Position numbers and translations under genes: made by a program. Below, piece by piece: positions 1-7,140 of a stretch of DNA of 12,961 bases. The notes below the pieces were generated by a model that did no database searches, had not been told where the DNA came from, and saw nothing but the letters and a program-made list of their open reading frames with translations. The first letter of the stretch is position 1, and every line of letters starts with the position of its first letter. This DNA comes from Pseudomonadota bacterium (GTDB lineage: Bacteria > Pseudomonadota > Alphaproteobacteria > Rhizobiales > Xanthobacteraceae), in the NCBI GenBank assembly GCA_023430245.1, contig JAEZBA010000079.1, positions 1 through 12,961 of the forward strand, in the 5' to 3' direction.

Positions 1-13
1 GGCAGAACCTGAA

Positions 14-55
14 CCGACAATGTCAGAGCATAAGCAGACAATGCCGGAGCAGAAA
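14..55. repeat. Two tandem copies of a 21-bp imperfect direct repeat
   Basis: Copy one (14-34) and copy two (35-55) match at 16 of 21 positions and share the core GACAATG followed by GAGCA. A more degenerate partial copy may extend into 1-13, so the array may continue past the left edge. Read in the rightward frame starting at base 2, the unit would encode a 7-residue repeat (PTMSEHK then QTMPEQK), but that frame has only about 47% G/C in third positions, well below what the window's genes show by eye, and runs straight through the stem-loop at 62-83. I therefore call it a non-coding repeat. Function unknown. Confidence 0.5.
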
Positions 56-61
56 CGAAAT

Positions 62-83
62 GTGCCGCCCCCACGGGCGGCAC
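62..83. terminator. Strong 9-bp GC-rich stem-loop, terminator-like
   Basis: GTGCCGCCC (62-70) pairs perfectly with GGGCGGCAC (75-83) around a 4-base loop CCAC. On the plus strand it is followed by TTCAAT; on the minus strand by ATTTCGTTTC, which is the more T-rich side. It could terminate a rightward gene ending left of the window, or lie at the extreme 5' end of a leftward transcript from the promoter at 94-121. The tract lacks a continuous T run, so intrinsic termination is plausible but not certain. Confidence 0.5.
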
Positions 84-93
84 TTCAATCTGC

Positions 94-121
94 ATTCTAG
101 GGGCGGGCCATAGGCTGTCAA
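94..121 (-). promoter_or_regulatory. Near-consensus sigma-70 promoter facing left
   Basis: On the minus strand a perfect -35 TTGACA (121-116) is separated by 16 bp from TAGAAT (99-94), five of six matches to TATAAT. The predicted start is near 87, only a few bases before the stem-loop at 83-62. No credible leftward start codon lies in the 60 bases to the left edge (an ATG there is followed one codon later by TGA), so the transcript would be a leader for a gene beyond the edge, or a small RNA. Confidence 0.5.
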
Positions 122-400
122 CCGAGCCGCCCGGTCGCGGGATGCCGCAGCGCTTCCAATAAGGCGGGGAAAACCTCGCGCTCTCCACAGCGACGATGGG
201 TGCGCAGGGGGGCGGGACTCTTGCGGCCGAGTCCAGCGATTGTGTAGTGTCGCCCCTGTCGGATACGACATCTCGTGCGGCGGACAGGCAAGTAGGTACA
301 TCTGCGTGTGTGGCGTCCCGCTGGCAGCCTCAGGCTGTCCGGCGACGGGAGAGGATTCTGCGGACGGTACCCACCTCCGCAGGGCAACAAGGAGAACCCC
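122..400 (+). other. Intergenic leader of gcrA with three stem-loops
   Basis: I see no gene here; open frames in this stretch look like GC-rich noise. Three stem-loops are stacked before the gcrA ribosome site: 255-288 (CCTGTC/GACAGG outer stem with inner ACGA/TCGT), 323-339 (CAGCC/GGCTG, triloop TCA, extended by a G-C and a G-T pair), and 358-382 (CTGCGGA/TCCGCAG, 11-base loop). A weaker hairpin lies at 164-179 (GCGGGG, loop AAAA, CCTCGC). The right arm of the third stem includes CTCC (375-378), which could alternatively pair with GGAG (391-394) of the gcrA ribosome site. This could be a structured 5' leader or a small RNA; I do not recognise a known RNA family. Confidence 0.35.
216..358. 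promoter_or_regulatory. Three GANTC (CcrM-type methylation) motifs upstream of gcrA
   Basis: GACTC at 216-220, GAGTC at 229-233 and GATTC at 354-358 all match GANTC, the target of the cell-cycle methylase CcrM in alphaproteobacteria. GcrA is known in Caulobacter to act at promoters carrying methylated GANTC, so autoregulation is conceivable. In DNA of this composition one site about every 300 bp is expected by chance, so only the 13-bp spacing of the first two is mildly notable. Confidence 0.3.
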
Positions 401-904
401 ATGACGTGGACCGACGAACGGGTCGAGCAGCTCAAGAAGCTCTGGTCCGACGGCCTCTCGGCCTCCCAGATCGCGGCCGAACTGGGCGGGATCACCCGCA
501 ACGCGGTCATCGGAAAGGTGCATCGTCTGGGGCTCTCGGGGCGCACCAAGGCGCCGTCATCCAGCGCGCCGCGGCAGAGAAAGCCGAGGGCGACCCATAT
601 GTTAAGGGTGTCCCGTCCCGCCGTACGCGGCAATACCGCGCTGGCCCAAGCCTTCGCCTATGACTACGAAATGGACGCCGAACCGGCTCAGGTCGAGAAT
701 GTCGTGCCGATCGGGCAGCGCCGCACGCTACTGGAACTGAACGAGCAGACCTGCAAATGGCCGATCGGCGACCCGGCGACGTCGGAATTCTACTTCTGCG
801 GCGGCCCCTCCGTTAATGGCCTGCCCTATTGCGCCTATCACTCGCGCATTGCCTATCAGCCGCCGGCGGCGCGGCGGGACAAACGCACGGCGGGCGGGCG
901 CTGA
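401..904 (+). CDS. gcrA: GcrA family cell-cycle regulator
   Basis: The 167-residue product has the GcrA architecture: an N-terminal DNA-binding part opening MTWTDERVEQLKKLW, with a helix-turn-helix at about residues 20-45 (SASQIAAELGG, then RNAVIGKVHRLGL), a basic Ser/Pro/Arg linker (50-75), and a conserved C-terminal part with C118, C133, C144 and H147 in TCKWPIGDP, FYFCGG and YCAYHSRIAY. In Caulobacter GcrA interacts with sigma-70 RNA polymerase and controls cell-cycle genes at methylated GANTC promoters. The ATG at 401 is chosen because AAGGAGAA (389-396) precedes it at good spacing and because the family begins MTWT; an in-frame ATG at 308 would add 31 atypical residues. It is convergent with phoB. 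Length is typical for the family. Confidence 0.93.
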   Translation: MTWTDERVEQLKKLWSDGLSASQIAAELGGITRNAVIGKVHRLGLSGRTKAPSSSAPRQRKPRATHMLRVSRPAVRGNTALAQAFAYDYEMDAEPAQVENVVPIGQRRTLLELNEQTCKWPIGDPATSEFYFCGGPSVNGLPYCAYHSRIAYQPPAARRDKRTAGGR

Positions 905-932
905 CCCGCTCGCGCCGGGCGCTACGGCGGCC

Positions 933-952
933 GGATCGGTCAGACCAGATCC
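933..952. terminator. Weak dyad between convergent gcrA and phoB
   Basis: The 61-bp gap between the two stop codons contains GGATC (933-937) and GATCC (948-952) with a short inner GG/CC pairing. There is no T run on either side, so if it separates the two transcripts it does so weakly or with Rho. Nothing else is seen in this gap. Confidence 0.2.
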
Positions 953-965
953 AGAGCAGGTCAGA

Positions 966-1682
966 TCATGTGAGGTCCGCGCGCCCGAAGCGATCGTCGA
1001 TCGCGTAACCGGAACCGCGCACGGTGCGGATCGGGTCGCCGTCACGGCCACGGTTGAGTGCCTTGCGCAGGCGCCCGACATGCACATCGACGGTACGCTC
1101 GTCGATATAGACCTCGCTGCCCCACACCCCGTCGAGCAATTGTTCCCGCGTAAACACGCGGCCGGGGCGCTCCATCAGAAATTCCAACAGACGGAACTCG
1201 GTCGGCCCGAGTTCGACGTCACGGCCGGCGCGGGAAACCCGCTTCTTGACGCGGTCGAGCTCGATTTCACCCAGCGTCAGGACGTCGGCGAGCCGCTCCG
1301 GCCGGGAGCGGCGGAGTAGCGCACGGATCCGCGCTACCAGTTCCGGGACCGAGAACGGCTTGACGATATAATCGTCGGCGCCGGTCGACAGCCCACGCAC
1401 CCGCTCGCTCTCCTCGCCGCGCGCGGTCAGCATGATGATCGGCAGCGACTTGGTCTCCGGCCGCGCCCGCAGCCGGCGGCAGAGTTCGATGCCGGACAGG
1501 CCGGGCAGCATCCAGTCGAGCACGACGAGATCGGGCGTGCTTTCGCGCAACCGGGTATCGGCATCGTCGCCGCGCGCGACGGTCTCGACGTCGTATCCTT
1601 CCGTCTCGAGGTTGTATCGCAGCAGCAGCGACAACGGCTCCTCGTCCTCGACGATCAGGATGCGTGCGGTCTGACCGTTCAT
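966..1682 (-). CDS. phoB: Phosphate regulon response regulator PhoB (OmpR family)
   Basis: A 238-residue two-domain response regulator. The receiver domain (about 7-122) shows the acidic pair E12/D13, phospho-acceptor D56 in VVLDWMLPG, T86 in MLTA and K108 in VKPF. The winged-helix output domain (about 135-235) ends with ERTVDVHVGRLRKAL and RTVRGSGYAID, typical of PhoB/OmpR proteins. Once phosphorylated by PhoR it should bind Pho boxes such as the one at 7179-7207. The ATG at 1682 is chosen because GGAAG lies 7 bases ahead of it. An ATG at 1700 that overlaps the phoU stop (ATGA) would add six residues but has GGG immediately against it, too close for a normal ribosome site. It is the last gene of the leftward pst-pho block. 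Confidence 0.95.
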   Translation of the reverse strand: MNGQTARILIVEDEEPLSLLLRYNLETEGYDVETVARGDDADTRLRESTPDLVVLDWMLPGLSGIELCRRLRARPETKSLPIIMLTARGEESERVRGLSTGADDYIVKPFSVPELVARIRALLRRSRPERLADVLTLGEIELDRVKKRVSRAGRDVELGPTEFRLLEFLMERPGRVFTREQLLDGVWGSEVYIDERTVDVHVGRLRKALNRGRDGDPIRTVRGSGYAIDDRFGRADLT

Positions 1683-1696
1683 ATCGCCGCTTCCGT

Positions 1697-2410
1697 TCAT
1701 CCCTGCGCCGCCAATGGCGCAAAGCTGGTGGTATCGGCCTTCGGGCGCTCGGAGATGATCGGCTCGCCCTTGATCATATAATACACGGTCTCGGCGATGT
1801 TGGTGGCGTGGTCGCCCATGCGCTCGATATTCTTCGCCGAAAACAGAAGATGGATGCAGAACGTGATGTTGCGCGGATCTTCCATCATGTAGGTGAGCAA
1901 TTCGCGAAACAGCGAGACGCACATGGCGTCGATTTCCTCGTCGCGCTTCCACACATCCATGGCCTCGTCGACATCGCGGGCGGCATAGGCGTCCAGCACG
2001 CGCTTGAGCTGGGTCAGCACCAGGCTGCCCATATGGTCGACGCCGCGGATCAGCTTCAGCGACGGATATTCGCCCTCCAGATCGAGAGCGCGCTTGCCGA
2101 TATTCTTGGCAAGGTCGCCGATGCGCTCGATTTCGTTGGCGACGCGCAACGCGCTCACCACTTCACGAAGGTCGATGGCCATCGGCTGACGGCGCGCAAT
2201 CGTCAGGATCGCGCGCTCCTCGATCTCCCGCTGCAGCGCGTCGATCTGGGCGTCCGCTGCGATCAGCTTGTTCGCGAGGTCGATGTCGCGGCGGGTCAAC
2301 GCCTGCACCGCGTCCGCGATCTCTTTCTCGGCAAGACCGCCCATTTCCGCAACCATGCGGTTGAGTTCCTGGAGATCGGTGTCGAATGCCTTGGCGATGT
2401 GGTCAGTCAT
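1697..2410 (-). CDS. phoU: Phosphate signalling protein PhoU
   Basis: A 237-residue all-helical protein with the duplicated PhoU three-helix bundle. Both metal-binding signature motifs are present: EIERIGD (93-99) in the first repeat and NIERMGDHATNIAE (194-207) in the second. PhoU is a peripheral cytoplasmic protein that connects the PstSCAB transporter to PhoR and holds the Pho response down when phosphate is plentiful. The ATG at 2410 has AAGGAA eight bases upstream. It lies 34 bases after pstB and 14 bases before phoB, consistent with a single transcript. Length is usual for the family and nothing appears missing. Confidence 0.96.
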   Translation of the reverse strand: MTDHIAKAFDTDLQELNRMVAEMGGLAEKEIADAVQALTRRDIDLANKLIAADAQIDALQREIEERAILTIARRQPMAIDLREVVSALRVANEIERIGDLAKNIGKRALDLEGEYPSLKLIRGVDHMGSLVLTQLKRVLDAYAARDVDEAMDVWKRDEEIDAMCVSLFRELLTYMMEDPRNITFCIHLLFSAKNIERMGDHATNIAETVYYMIKGEPIISERPKADTTSFAPLAAQG

Positions 2411-2422
2411 GGTTCAGTTCCT

Positions 2423-2435
2423 TGCCGATGCGGCA
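2423..2435 (-). other. Small hairpin in the pstB-phoU spacer
   Basis: On the minus strand TGCCG, loop CAT, CGGCA forms a 5-bp stem directly ahead of the phoU ribosome site (AAGGAA). It is short and may have no function, but could tune phoU initiation relative to pstB. Confidence 0.25.
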
Positions 2436-2444
2436 TCAATGGGA

Positions 2445-3269
2445 TCAACCGAAGCGGCCGGTGATGTAATCCTGCGTGCGGCGATCCTGCGGCGTGGTGA
2501 AGATGCTTTCGGTCGGCCCCTCTTCCACAAGATTGCCCAGATGGAAGAAGGCGGTGCGCTGCGATACGCGGGCGGCCTGCTGCATCGAATGGGTCACGAT
2601 GATGATCGTGAAATTCTTGCGCAATTCGTCGATCAGCTCCTCGATGCGAGCGGTCGCGATCGGGTCGAGCGCCGAGCATGGTTCGTCCATCAGAATCACT
2701 TCGGGCCCGACCGCGATGGTGCGCGCGATGCAAAGCCGCTGCTGCTGACCGCCGGAGAGGCCTGTGCCGGGCTCGTTGAGCCGGTCCTTCACCTCATCCC
2801 ACAACCCGGCCTTGCGCAGGCTGCTTTCGACCGTGTTGGCCAGATCGGCCTTGGATTTCGCGAGGCCATGGATCCGGGGCCCATAGGCGACGTTCTCGAA
2901 AATCGACTTCGGAAACGGGTTCGGCTTCTGGAACACCATCCCGACCCGGGCGCGGAGTTCCACGACATCGAGATCGGTTTCGTAGATATCGCGATTGTCG
3001 AGCGTGATTTTGCCCTCGACCCGAGCACCCTCGACGGTGTCGTTCATGCGGTTGAAACAGCGCAGAAAGGTCGACTTTCCGCAACCGGACGGGCCGATAA
3101 AGGCCATCACCGCCTGACTCGGGATGTCAACGGCGACCGACTTCAGCGCCTGCTTCTCGCCGTAAAACACGCTGACATCGCGTGCGACGATTTTGGGAGG
3201 CATCATTGCGGCCACCGCTCCCAGATCGGTCTTCATGTCCACAATCGATGCTGCCGTTACGTCGTGCAT
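2445..3269 (-). CDS. pstB: Phosphate ABC transporter ATP-binding protein PstB
   Basis: A 274-residue ABC ATPase with every nucleotide-binding element visible: Walker A GPSGCGKST (59-67), Q-loop Q114 in VFQKPNPFP, signature LSGGQQQRL (171-179), Walker B VILMDEP (191-197) and switch histidine H227 in VTHSMQQA. FQKPNPFPKSIFENVAYGPR and DEPCSALDPIAT are hallmarks of PstB within the superfamily. It hydrolyses ATP on the cytoplasmic face of PstC/PstA to drive phosphate import. The ATG at 3269 is preferred because GAGGG sits seven bases before it. A GTG at 3302 in the same frame would overlap the end of pstA but lacks a ribosome site. The first 25 residues are a variable N-terminal tail. Confidence 0.96.
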   Translation of the reverse strand: MHDVTAASIVDMKTDLGAVAAMMPPKIVARDVSVFYGEKQALKSVAVDIPSQAVMAFIGPSGCGKSTFLRCFNRMNDTVEGARVEGKITLDNRDIYETDLDVVELRARVGMVFQKPNPFPKSIFENVAYGPRIHGLAKSKADLANTVESSLRKAGLWDEVKDRLNEPGTGLSGGQQQRLCIARTIAVGPEVILMDEPCSALDPIATARIEELIDELRKNFTIIIVTHSMQQAARVSQRTAFFHLGNLVEEGPTESIFTTPQDRRTQDYITGRFG

Positions 3270-3295
3270 AGCGCAACCCTCACTTTTTTTCTCGT

Positions 3296-4585
3296 CTACC
3301 ACGTGCGCTCGAGGCGCTGGCGCAAGAAGATGGCGATCGAGTTCATCACGATCAGGAACATCAGCAGGACCAGAATGGCCGCCGATGTGCGGGAGACAAA
3401 GCCTCGCTCCGGACTATCTGCCCAGATGAAGATCTGCGTTGGCAATGCCGTCGAGGCTTCCAGAACGCCGGCGGGCGGCGCGGTTATAAAGGCATTCATG
3501 CCGATCAGGAGCAGCGGCGCGGTTTCGCCGAGCGCCTGGGCCAGTCCGATGATGGTGCCTGTCAGGATGCCCGGCATCGCCAGCGGCAAAACGTGATGCA
3601 TGATCATCTCATGCTTCGACGCACCGATTCCAAGCGCAGCCTCGCGGATCGATGGCGGAACCGACTTCAAGGCTGCACGGGTGGCAATGATGATCGTCGG
3701 CAGCGTCATCAGCGCCAGTACCATGCCGCCGACCAGCGGCGCCGATCTCGGGAGCCCGAACCATTGCAGAAAGACGGCAAGCCCGAGAAGTCCGAAAACA
3801 ACTGACGGCACCGCTGCCAGATTGTTGATGTTGACTTCGATCACGTCGGTCCAACGGTTCTTGGGCGCGAACTCCTCGAGATAAATGGCGGCAGCAATCG
3901 CCATGGGGAAGCTGATCAGGAAGCAGACCAGCAACGCGTAGAACGATCCGACAATGGCACCGGCGAGACCTGCCTGTTCCGGGAAGCGGCTGTCGGCATT
4001 GAAGAACAGACCCCAGTTGAACGGTTTGGTGATCATCCCCTTGGCGACCATCTGGTCGAACCAGCCGATCTGCTTGTCGTTGACGCGGCGCTGGTCCTCC
4101 GGCACATCGCGCGGGATGATGCCCTTGTTGAGCTGGTCAAAGGGGTCTGATGCAGGGATCGTGATGTCGAAAGTCTGACCGATCAGCCGTGGGTCTTTCG
4201 AGACCATGTTACGGATCACGAAAGGCGCATCCGTGCTGACGATCTGGATCAGCGCCCGCTGATCGGCAGGACTGGTTACGCCCGGCACCGCACGCAGCAT
4301 GGCGTCGCGAACGATGACACGGTAATTGCCGCCGTCGATATTGTCCGCTTTGACCAAATCCGGACTCACCGTCACCGGCAGCCGGATCATCGTCTGAAAG
4401 AATGCCTGATAGCCGGTGTAGACCAGCGACGTGACCAGGATAAAGAGCATCCCGATCGCGATCGCGATGGCGCCCAGCCCATACAGGCGGAGGCGTTTCT
4501 CGGCAGCATGACGGCGGCTGCGGCGTGTCTTGGCGGCGCCGGTGGACCAATCGATGGCCGCGCGGGGGAGCGTGGTGTCAGTCAT
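3296..4585 (-). CDS. pstA: Phosphate ABC transporter permease PstA
   Basis: A 429-residue inner-membrane protein, longer than the roughly 300-residue enterobacterial PstA because of a cytoplasmic basic N-terminus (1-34), a first membrane segment (about 35-58) and a large periplasmic insertion (about 60-205), the DUF3333-type extension known from rhizobial PstA. The core permease (about 208-425) carries the EAA coupling loop EAALGIGASKHEMIMHHVLP near 315-334, which contacts PstB, and the LAQALGETAPLLL segment (348-360) typical of Pst permeases. Its ATG shares one base with the pstC stop (TGATG), implying translational coupling. It ends 26 bases before pstB. Confidence 0.94.
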   Translation of the reverse strand: MTDTTLPRAAIDWSTGAAKTRRSRRHAAEKRLRLYGLGAIAIAIGMLFILVTSLVYTGYQAFFQTMIRLPVTVSPDLVKADNIDGGNYRVIVRDAMLRAVPGVTSPADQRALIQIVSTDAPFVIRNMVSKDPRLIGQTFDITIPASDPFDQLNKGIIPRDVPEDQRRVNDKQIGWFDQMVAKGMITKPFNWGLFFNADSRFPEQAGLAGAIVGSFYALLVCFLISFPMAIAAAIYLEEFAPKNRWTDVIEVNINNLAAVPSVVFGLLGLAVFLQWFGLPRSAPLVGGMVLALMTLPTIIIATRAALKSVPPSIREAALGIGASKHEMIMHHVLPLAMPGILTGTIIGLAQALGETAPLLLIGMNAFITAPPAGVLEASTALPTQIFIWADSPERGFVSRTSAAILVLLMFLIVMNSIAIFLRQRLERTW

Positions 4586-5958
4586 CAGTCGTACTTCTCG
4601 CGGTATTTCCGGACGATGCCCAAGGCAAGCACATTGAGCGCAAGCGTCACGATGAACAGGACGAGGCCGAGCGCAAATGCCGCGAGCGTCTTCGGGCTAT
4701 CAAACTCGGTATCCCCGATCAGCAACGTAACAATCTGCACCGTGACCGTGGTGACGCTATCAAGCGGGTTCGCGGTGAGCGTCGCGATCAGGCCGGCCGC
4801 CATCACCACGATCATGGTTTCACCGATGGCACGGCTCAGCGCCAGCAGGATGCCACCCATGATGCCGGGAAGCGCAGCGGGAATAAGGACCTTCGTCATG
4901 GTCTCAGCGACTGTCGCGCCCATTGCCAGCGACCCGTCGCGCATGGAGCGCGGTACCGCTTTCAGCGCGTCATCGGACAGCGAAGAGATAAACGGTATGA
5001 TCATGATGCCCATCACCGCGCCCGCTGCCAGCGCCGAATTGGGCGACACGGCTATGCCCATGGTCGAGCCGAATTGCCGGACGGCCGGTGCGACAGTCAG
5101 CACTGCAAAGAAGCCGTAAACGACGGTCGGAACGCCGGACAGGATTTCAAGCAGCGGCTTCACCACCTTGCGCACGCGGTCGTTGGCAAACTCCACCAGA
5201 TAGACGGCCGAGAGGATGCCAATCGGGGTGGCGAACAGCATGGCGATGGTCGCAATCAGGATCGTGCCGGTGAAGACGGGCACTGCACCGAAAGCGCCCG
5301 TACCCGCAACCTGATCTTCGCGGATCGGGATTTGCGGCTCCCAGCGCAGTCCGAACAGAAACTCATGCACGGGCACGCGGGCAAAGAACCGGAACGCTTC
5401 ATAGAGCAGCGAGAACACAATGCCGAGCGTTGTCAGGATCGCAACGATCGAACAGAAGATCATCACACCGGTAATGATCTTCTCGAAGTTGTTGCGAGCA
5501 CGAAAACGCGAGCCCAGCAGAGAGCGTGCGAACAGCAACCCGACGATCGTGACTGCCGCGGCGACGGCCACCATCGCCCAGCGCGCAATTGCATCCCAAG
5601 CCGCATATGTCGCAGCAGCATCGCGGATGGCCGCAGACGGCTCGCCAAATATCTGACCGGAAGCAACGTTCTTGATTTCAGACAGGTACAGCGCGATCTG
5701 AGAAGAGGAAGCAGTCGCTGTCATGTCTTGCGGCAGCGAGGCAATCAGGAGGCGGTCGATGACCGCACCTTGCAACGCGACCCAGAGCAGGATGAGGATC
5801 AGCGAGGGCAGACCGACCCAGATGGCCACAAACGCACCGTGATAAATCGGGCGCGAATGCAATGGCGCGTTAGCAGCAATCGCATAAGCTTGATGGCGGC
5901 CGACAAAAAAGGCCACGAGTGACATCGCAATGATTATCGCAAGCGCATAGCCGAACAC
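4585..5958 (-). CDS. pstC: Phosphate ABC transporter permease PstC
   Basis: A 457-residue membrane protein with an N-terminal extension (about 1-160; two or three membrane segments and a periplasmic loop) that matches the extended PstC type, followed by the permease domain (about 225-455) with EAA loop DGSLAMGATVAETMTKVLIP (341-360) and LSRAIGETM (374-382). It pairs with PstA to form the phosphate channel. No ATG is available: the GTG at 5958 is preferred because GAAGGGG lies six bases upstream; a TTG at 5964 in the same frame sits immediately beside that ribosome site and is less likely. Its stop overlaps the pstA start by one base. The gap to pstS carries a strong stem-loop. Confidence 0.93.
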   Translation of the reverse strand: MFGYALAIIIAMSLVAFFVGRHQAYAIAANAPLHSRPIYHGAFVAIWVGLPSLILILLWVALQGAVIDRLLIASLPQDMTATASSSQIALYLSEIKNVASGQIFGEPSAAIRDAAATYAAWDAIARWAMVAVAAAVTIVGLLFARSLLGSRFRARNNFEKIITGVMIFCSIVAILTTLGIVFSLLYEAFRFFARVPVHEFLFGLRWEPQIPIREDQVAGTGAFGAVPVFTGTILIATIAMLFATPIGILSAVYLVEFANDRVRKVVKPLLEILSGVPTVVYGFFAVLTVAPAVRQFGSTMGIAVSPNSALAAGAVMGIMIIPFISSLSDDALKAVPRSMRDGSLAMGATVAETMTKVLIPAALPGIMGGILLALSRAIGETMIVVMAAGLIATLTANPLDSVTTVTVQIVTLLIGDTEFDSPKTLAAFALGLVLFIVTLALNVLALGIVRKYREKYD

Positions 5959-5980
5959 GGTCAACCCCTTCCCGAAAATG

Positions 5981-6010
5981 GAGGGATCGCGGAAAGACCC
6001 GCGACCCCTC
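5981..6010 (-). other. 12-bp intercistronic stem-loop between pstS and pstC
   Basis: On the minus strand GAGGGGTCGCGG pairs with CCGCGATCCCTC around a 6-base loop; all 12 pairs form in RNA, counting one G-U. It begins 15 bases after the pstS stop and is followed by ATTTTC, only a weak T tract, then by the pstC ribosome site. The likely role is partial termination or protection of the pstS 3' end, so that the binding protein is made in excess over the membrane components. This is inference from structure and position. Confidence 0.65.
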
Positions 6011-6024
6011 GTCCTTGTCCAGAC

Positions 6025-7092
6025 TTACGACTGGGGTTCCGCAAGCTTCTTGGAGGCCTTGGCGGTCTCCTGCACTTCCTTGCGGGTCGCATCCGGAAGC
6101 ACCGTCAGACCGCGCTCAGCGAGGTAACCGCTCTTGCTCAGCGCGTTGTCGCTGACATATTCGGCGATGAACTCGGGCATGCCCGGGATCACGTTGCGGT
6201 GCGCGTTCTTGATGTAGACGAAGATCGGACGAGAGATCTTGTAGCTCTTGTCGGCGATGCTCTCGAAGGTCGGAGCGACGCCTTCTACCTTCACCGCCTT
6301 CAGGCTGTCCTGATTCTCATACAGGAACGAGTAGCCGAAGATGCCCATGGTGTTGGGGTCGGATTGCAGGCGCTGCACGATCAGGTTGTCGTTCTCGCCG
6401 GCTTCGATGAACGGGCCGTCCTGGCGCATGCGGCTGCACGCGGTGTTCCAGGCTTTTGCGTCCTTCTTCTTCAGTTCCTTGAAGTAGGGCAGCACGTCAC
6501 AGCCGTCATGCATCGTCAGTTCGACGAAAGCGTCGCGGGTGCCGGAGGTCGGCGGCGGACCGAACACTTCGATCTTGGTGTTGGGCAGCTTCGGGTTGAT
6601 CTGATTCCAGGTCTTGTACGGATTTGGGATCAGCTTCTCGCCCTTCTCGTCCGGCACCTCGGCAGCGAGAGCGAGGAAGATTTCACGCTCGGTCAGATCC
6701 CAGTCCTTGTCGTTCTTGCGCGACTGGGCGATCGAGAGACCGTCGAAGCCGATCATCAATTCGGTGATGTCGGTCACGCCGTTCTTGGCGCAATCGGCAA
6801 ACTCGGACTTCTTCATGGCGCGCGAGGCACCGGTCATGTCAGCGTGGCTCGGGCCGATGCCCTGGCAGAACACCTTGAAGCCACCGCCGGTGCCGGTCGA
6901 TTCGACCACCGGGGACTTGCGCTTGGTCTGCTTGGAGAACTCTTCGGCGACCGCCTGGGAATAGGGGAACACGGTCGACGAACCGACCACGCGGATCTGG
7001 TCGCGGGTCTGCGCCTGCGCGCCAGTGGCGGCAATGACGCCAGCCAGCGCGAGCGCGCCAGCGAGGGTGGTATGTTTCAATGTTCTCTCCAT
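6025..7092 (-). CDS. pstS: Periplasmic phosphate-binding protein PstS
   Basis: A 355-residue PBP-like protein with a clear signal peptide (basic start, hydrophobic ALALAGVIAAT core, cleavage likely after AQA at 27). Phosphate-binding segments are visible: VVGSSTVFPYSQ (35-46), ESTGTGGGFKVFC (64-76) and PPTSGTRDAF (180-189). Four cysteines (76, 101, 198, 219) could form periplasmic disulfides. It delivers phosphate to PstC/PstA. The ATG at 7092 has no evident ribosome site. A TTG at 7080 in the same frame has GGAG six bases before it and would start MKHTTLAGALAL, still a good signal peptide, so the true start is uncertain by four codons. It is the first gene after the Pho box. Confidence 0.95.
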   Translation of the reverse strand: MERTLKHTTLAGALALAGVIAATGAQAQTRDQIRVVGSSTVFPYSQAVAEEFSKQTKRKSPVVESTGTGGGFKVFCQGIGPSHADMTGASRAMKKSEFADCAKNGVTDITELMIGFDGLSIAQSRKNDKDWDLTEREIFLALAAEVPDEKGEKLIPNPYKTWNQINPKLPNTKIEVFGPPPTSGTRDAFVELTMHDGCDVLPYFKELKKKDAKAWNTACSRMRQDGPFIEAGENDNLIVQRLQSDPNTMGIFGYSFLYENQDSLKAVKVEGVAPTFESIADKSYKISRPIFVYIKNAHRNVIPGMPEFIAEYVSDNALSKSGYLAERGLTVLPDATRKEVQETAKASKKLAEPQS

Positions 7093-7140
7093 CGTTTTGT
7101 GCCGGCGGGCGCGGGGGATAAAATCTGCGGAGCCCGTCCG

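Noticed and set aside
2..100. Rightward open frame to TAG at 98-100 as the tail of a protein
   Set aside because: Third-position G/C is about 47%, the frame crosses a perfect stem-loop, and its stop overlaps a near-consensus opposite-strand promoter; non-coding is the better reading.
110..260. tRNA or other classical structural RNA in the gcrA upstream region
   Set aside because: No T-loop GGTTCGA-like element or cloverleaf arms could be found on either strand.
1683..1952. Long N-terminal extension of phoB into phoU
   Set aside because: The added residues would be translated from phoU coding sequence in another frame and resemble no receiver-domain extension; a good ribosome site favours 1682.
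2268..3596. 442-codon rightward open frame opposite pstB and its flanks
   Set aside because: Antisense to phoU, pstB and pstA, which have complete family motifs; no recognisable domain of its own.
5717..5735. CTGTCAT within pstC as a second Pho box
   Set aside because: A single unit with no second half-site at 11 bp, inside coding sequence.
4525..5922. 465-codon rightward open frame opposite pstC/pstA
   Set aside because: It lies wholly antisense to two well-supported permease genes; the product is rich in Arg, His, Asp and Gln with no domain, as expected for a GC-rich shadow frame.
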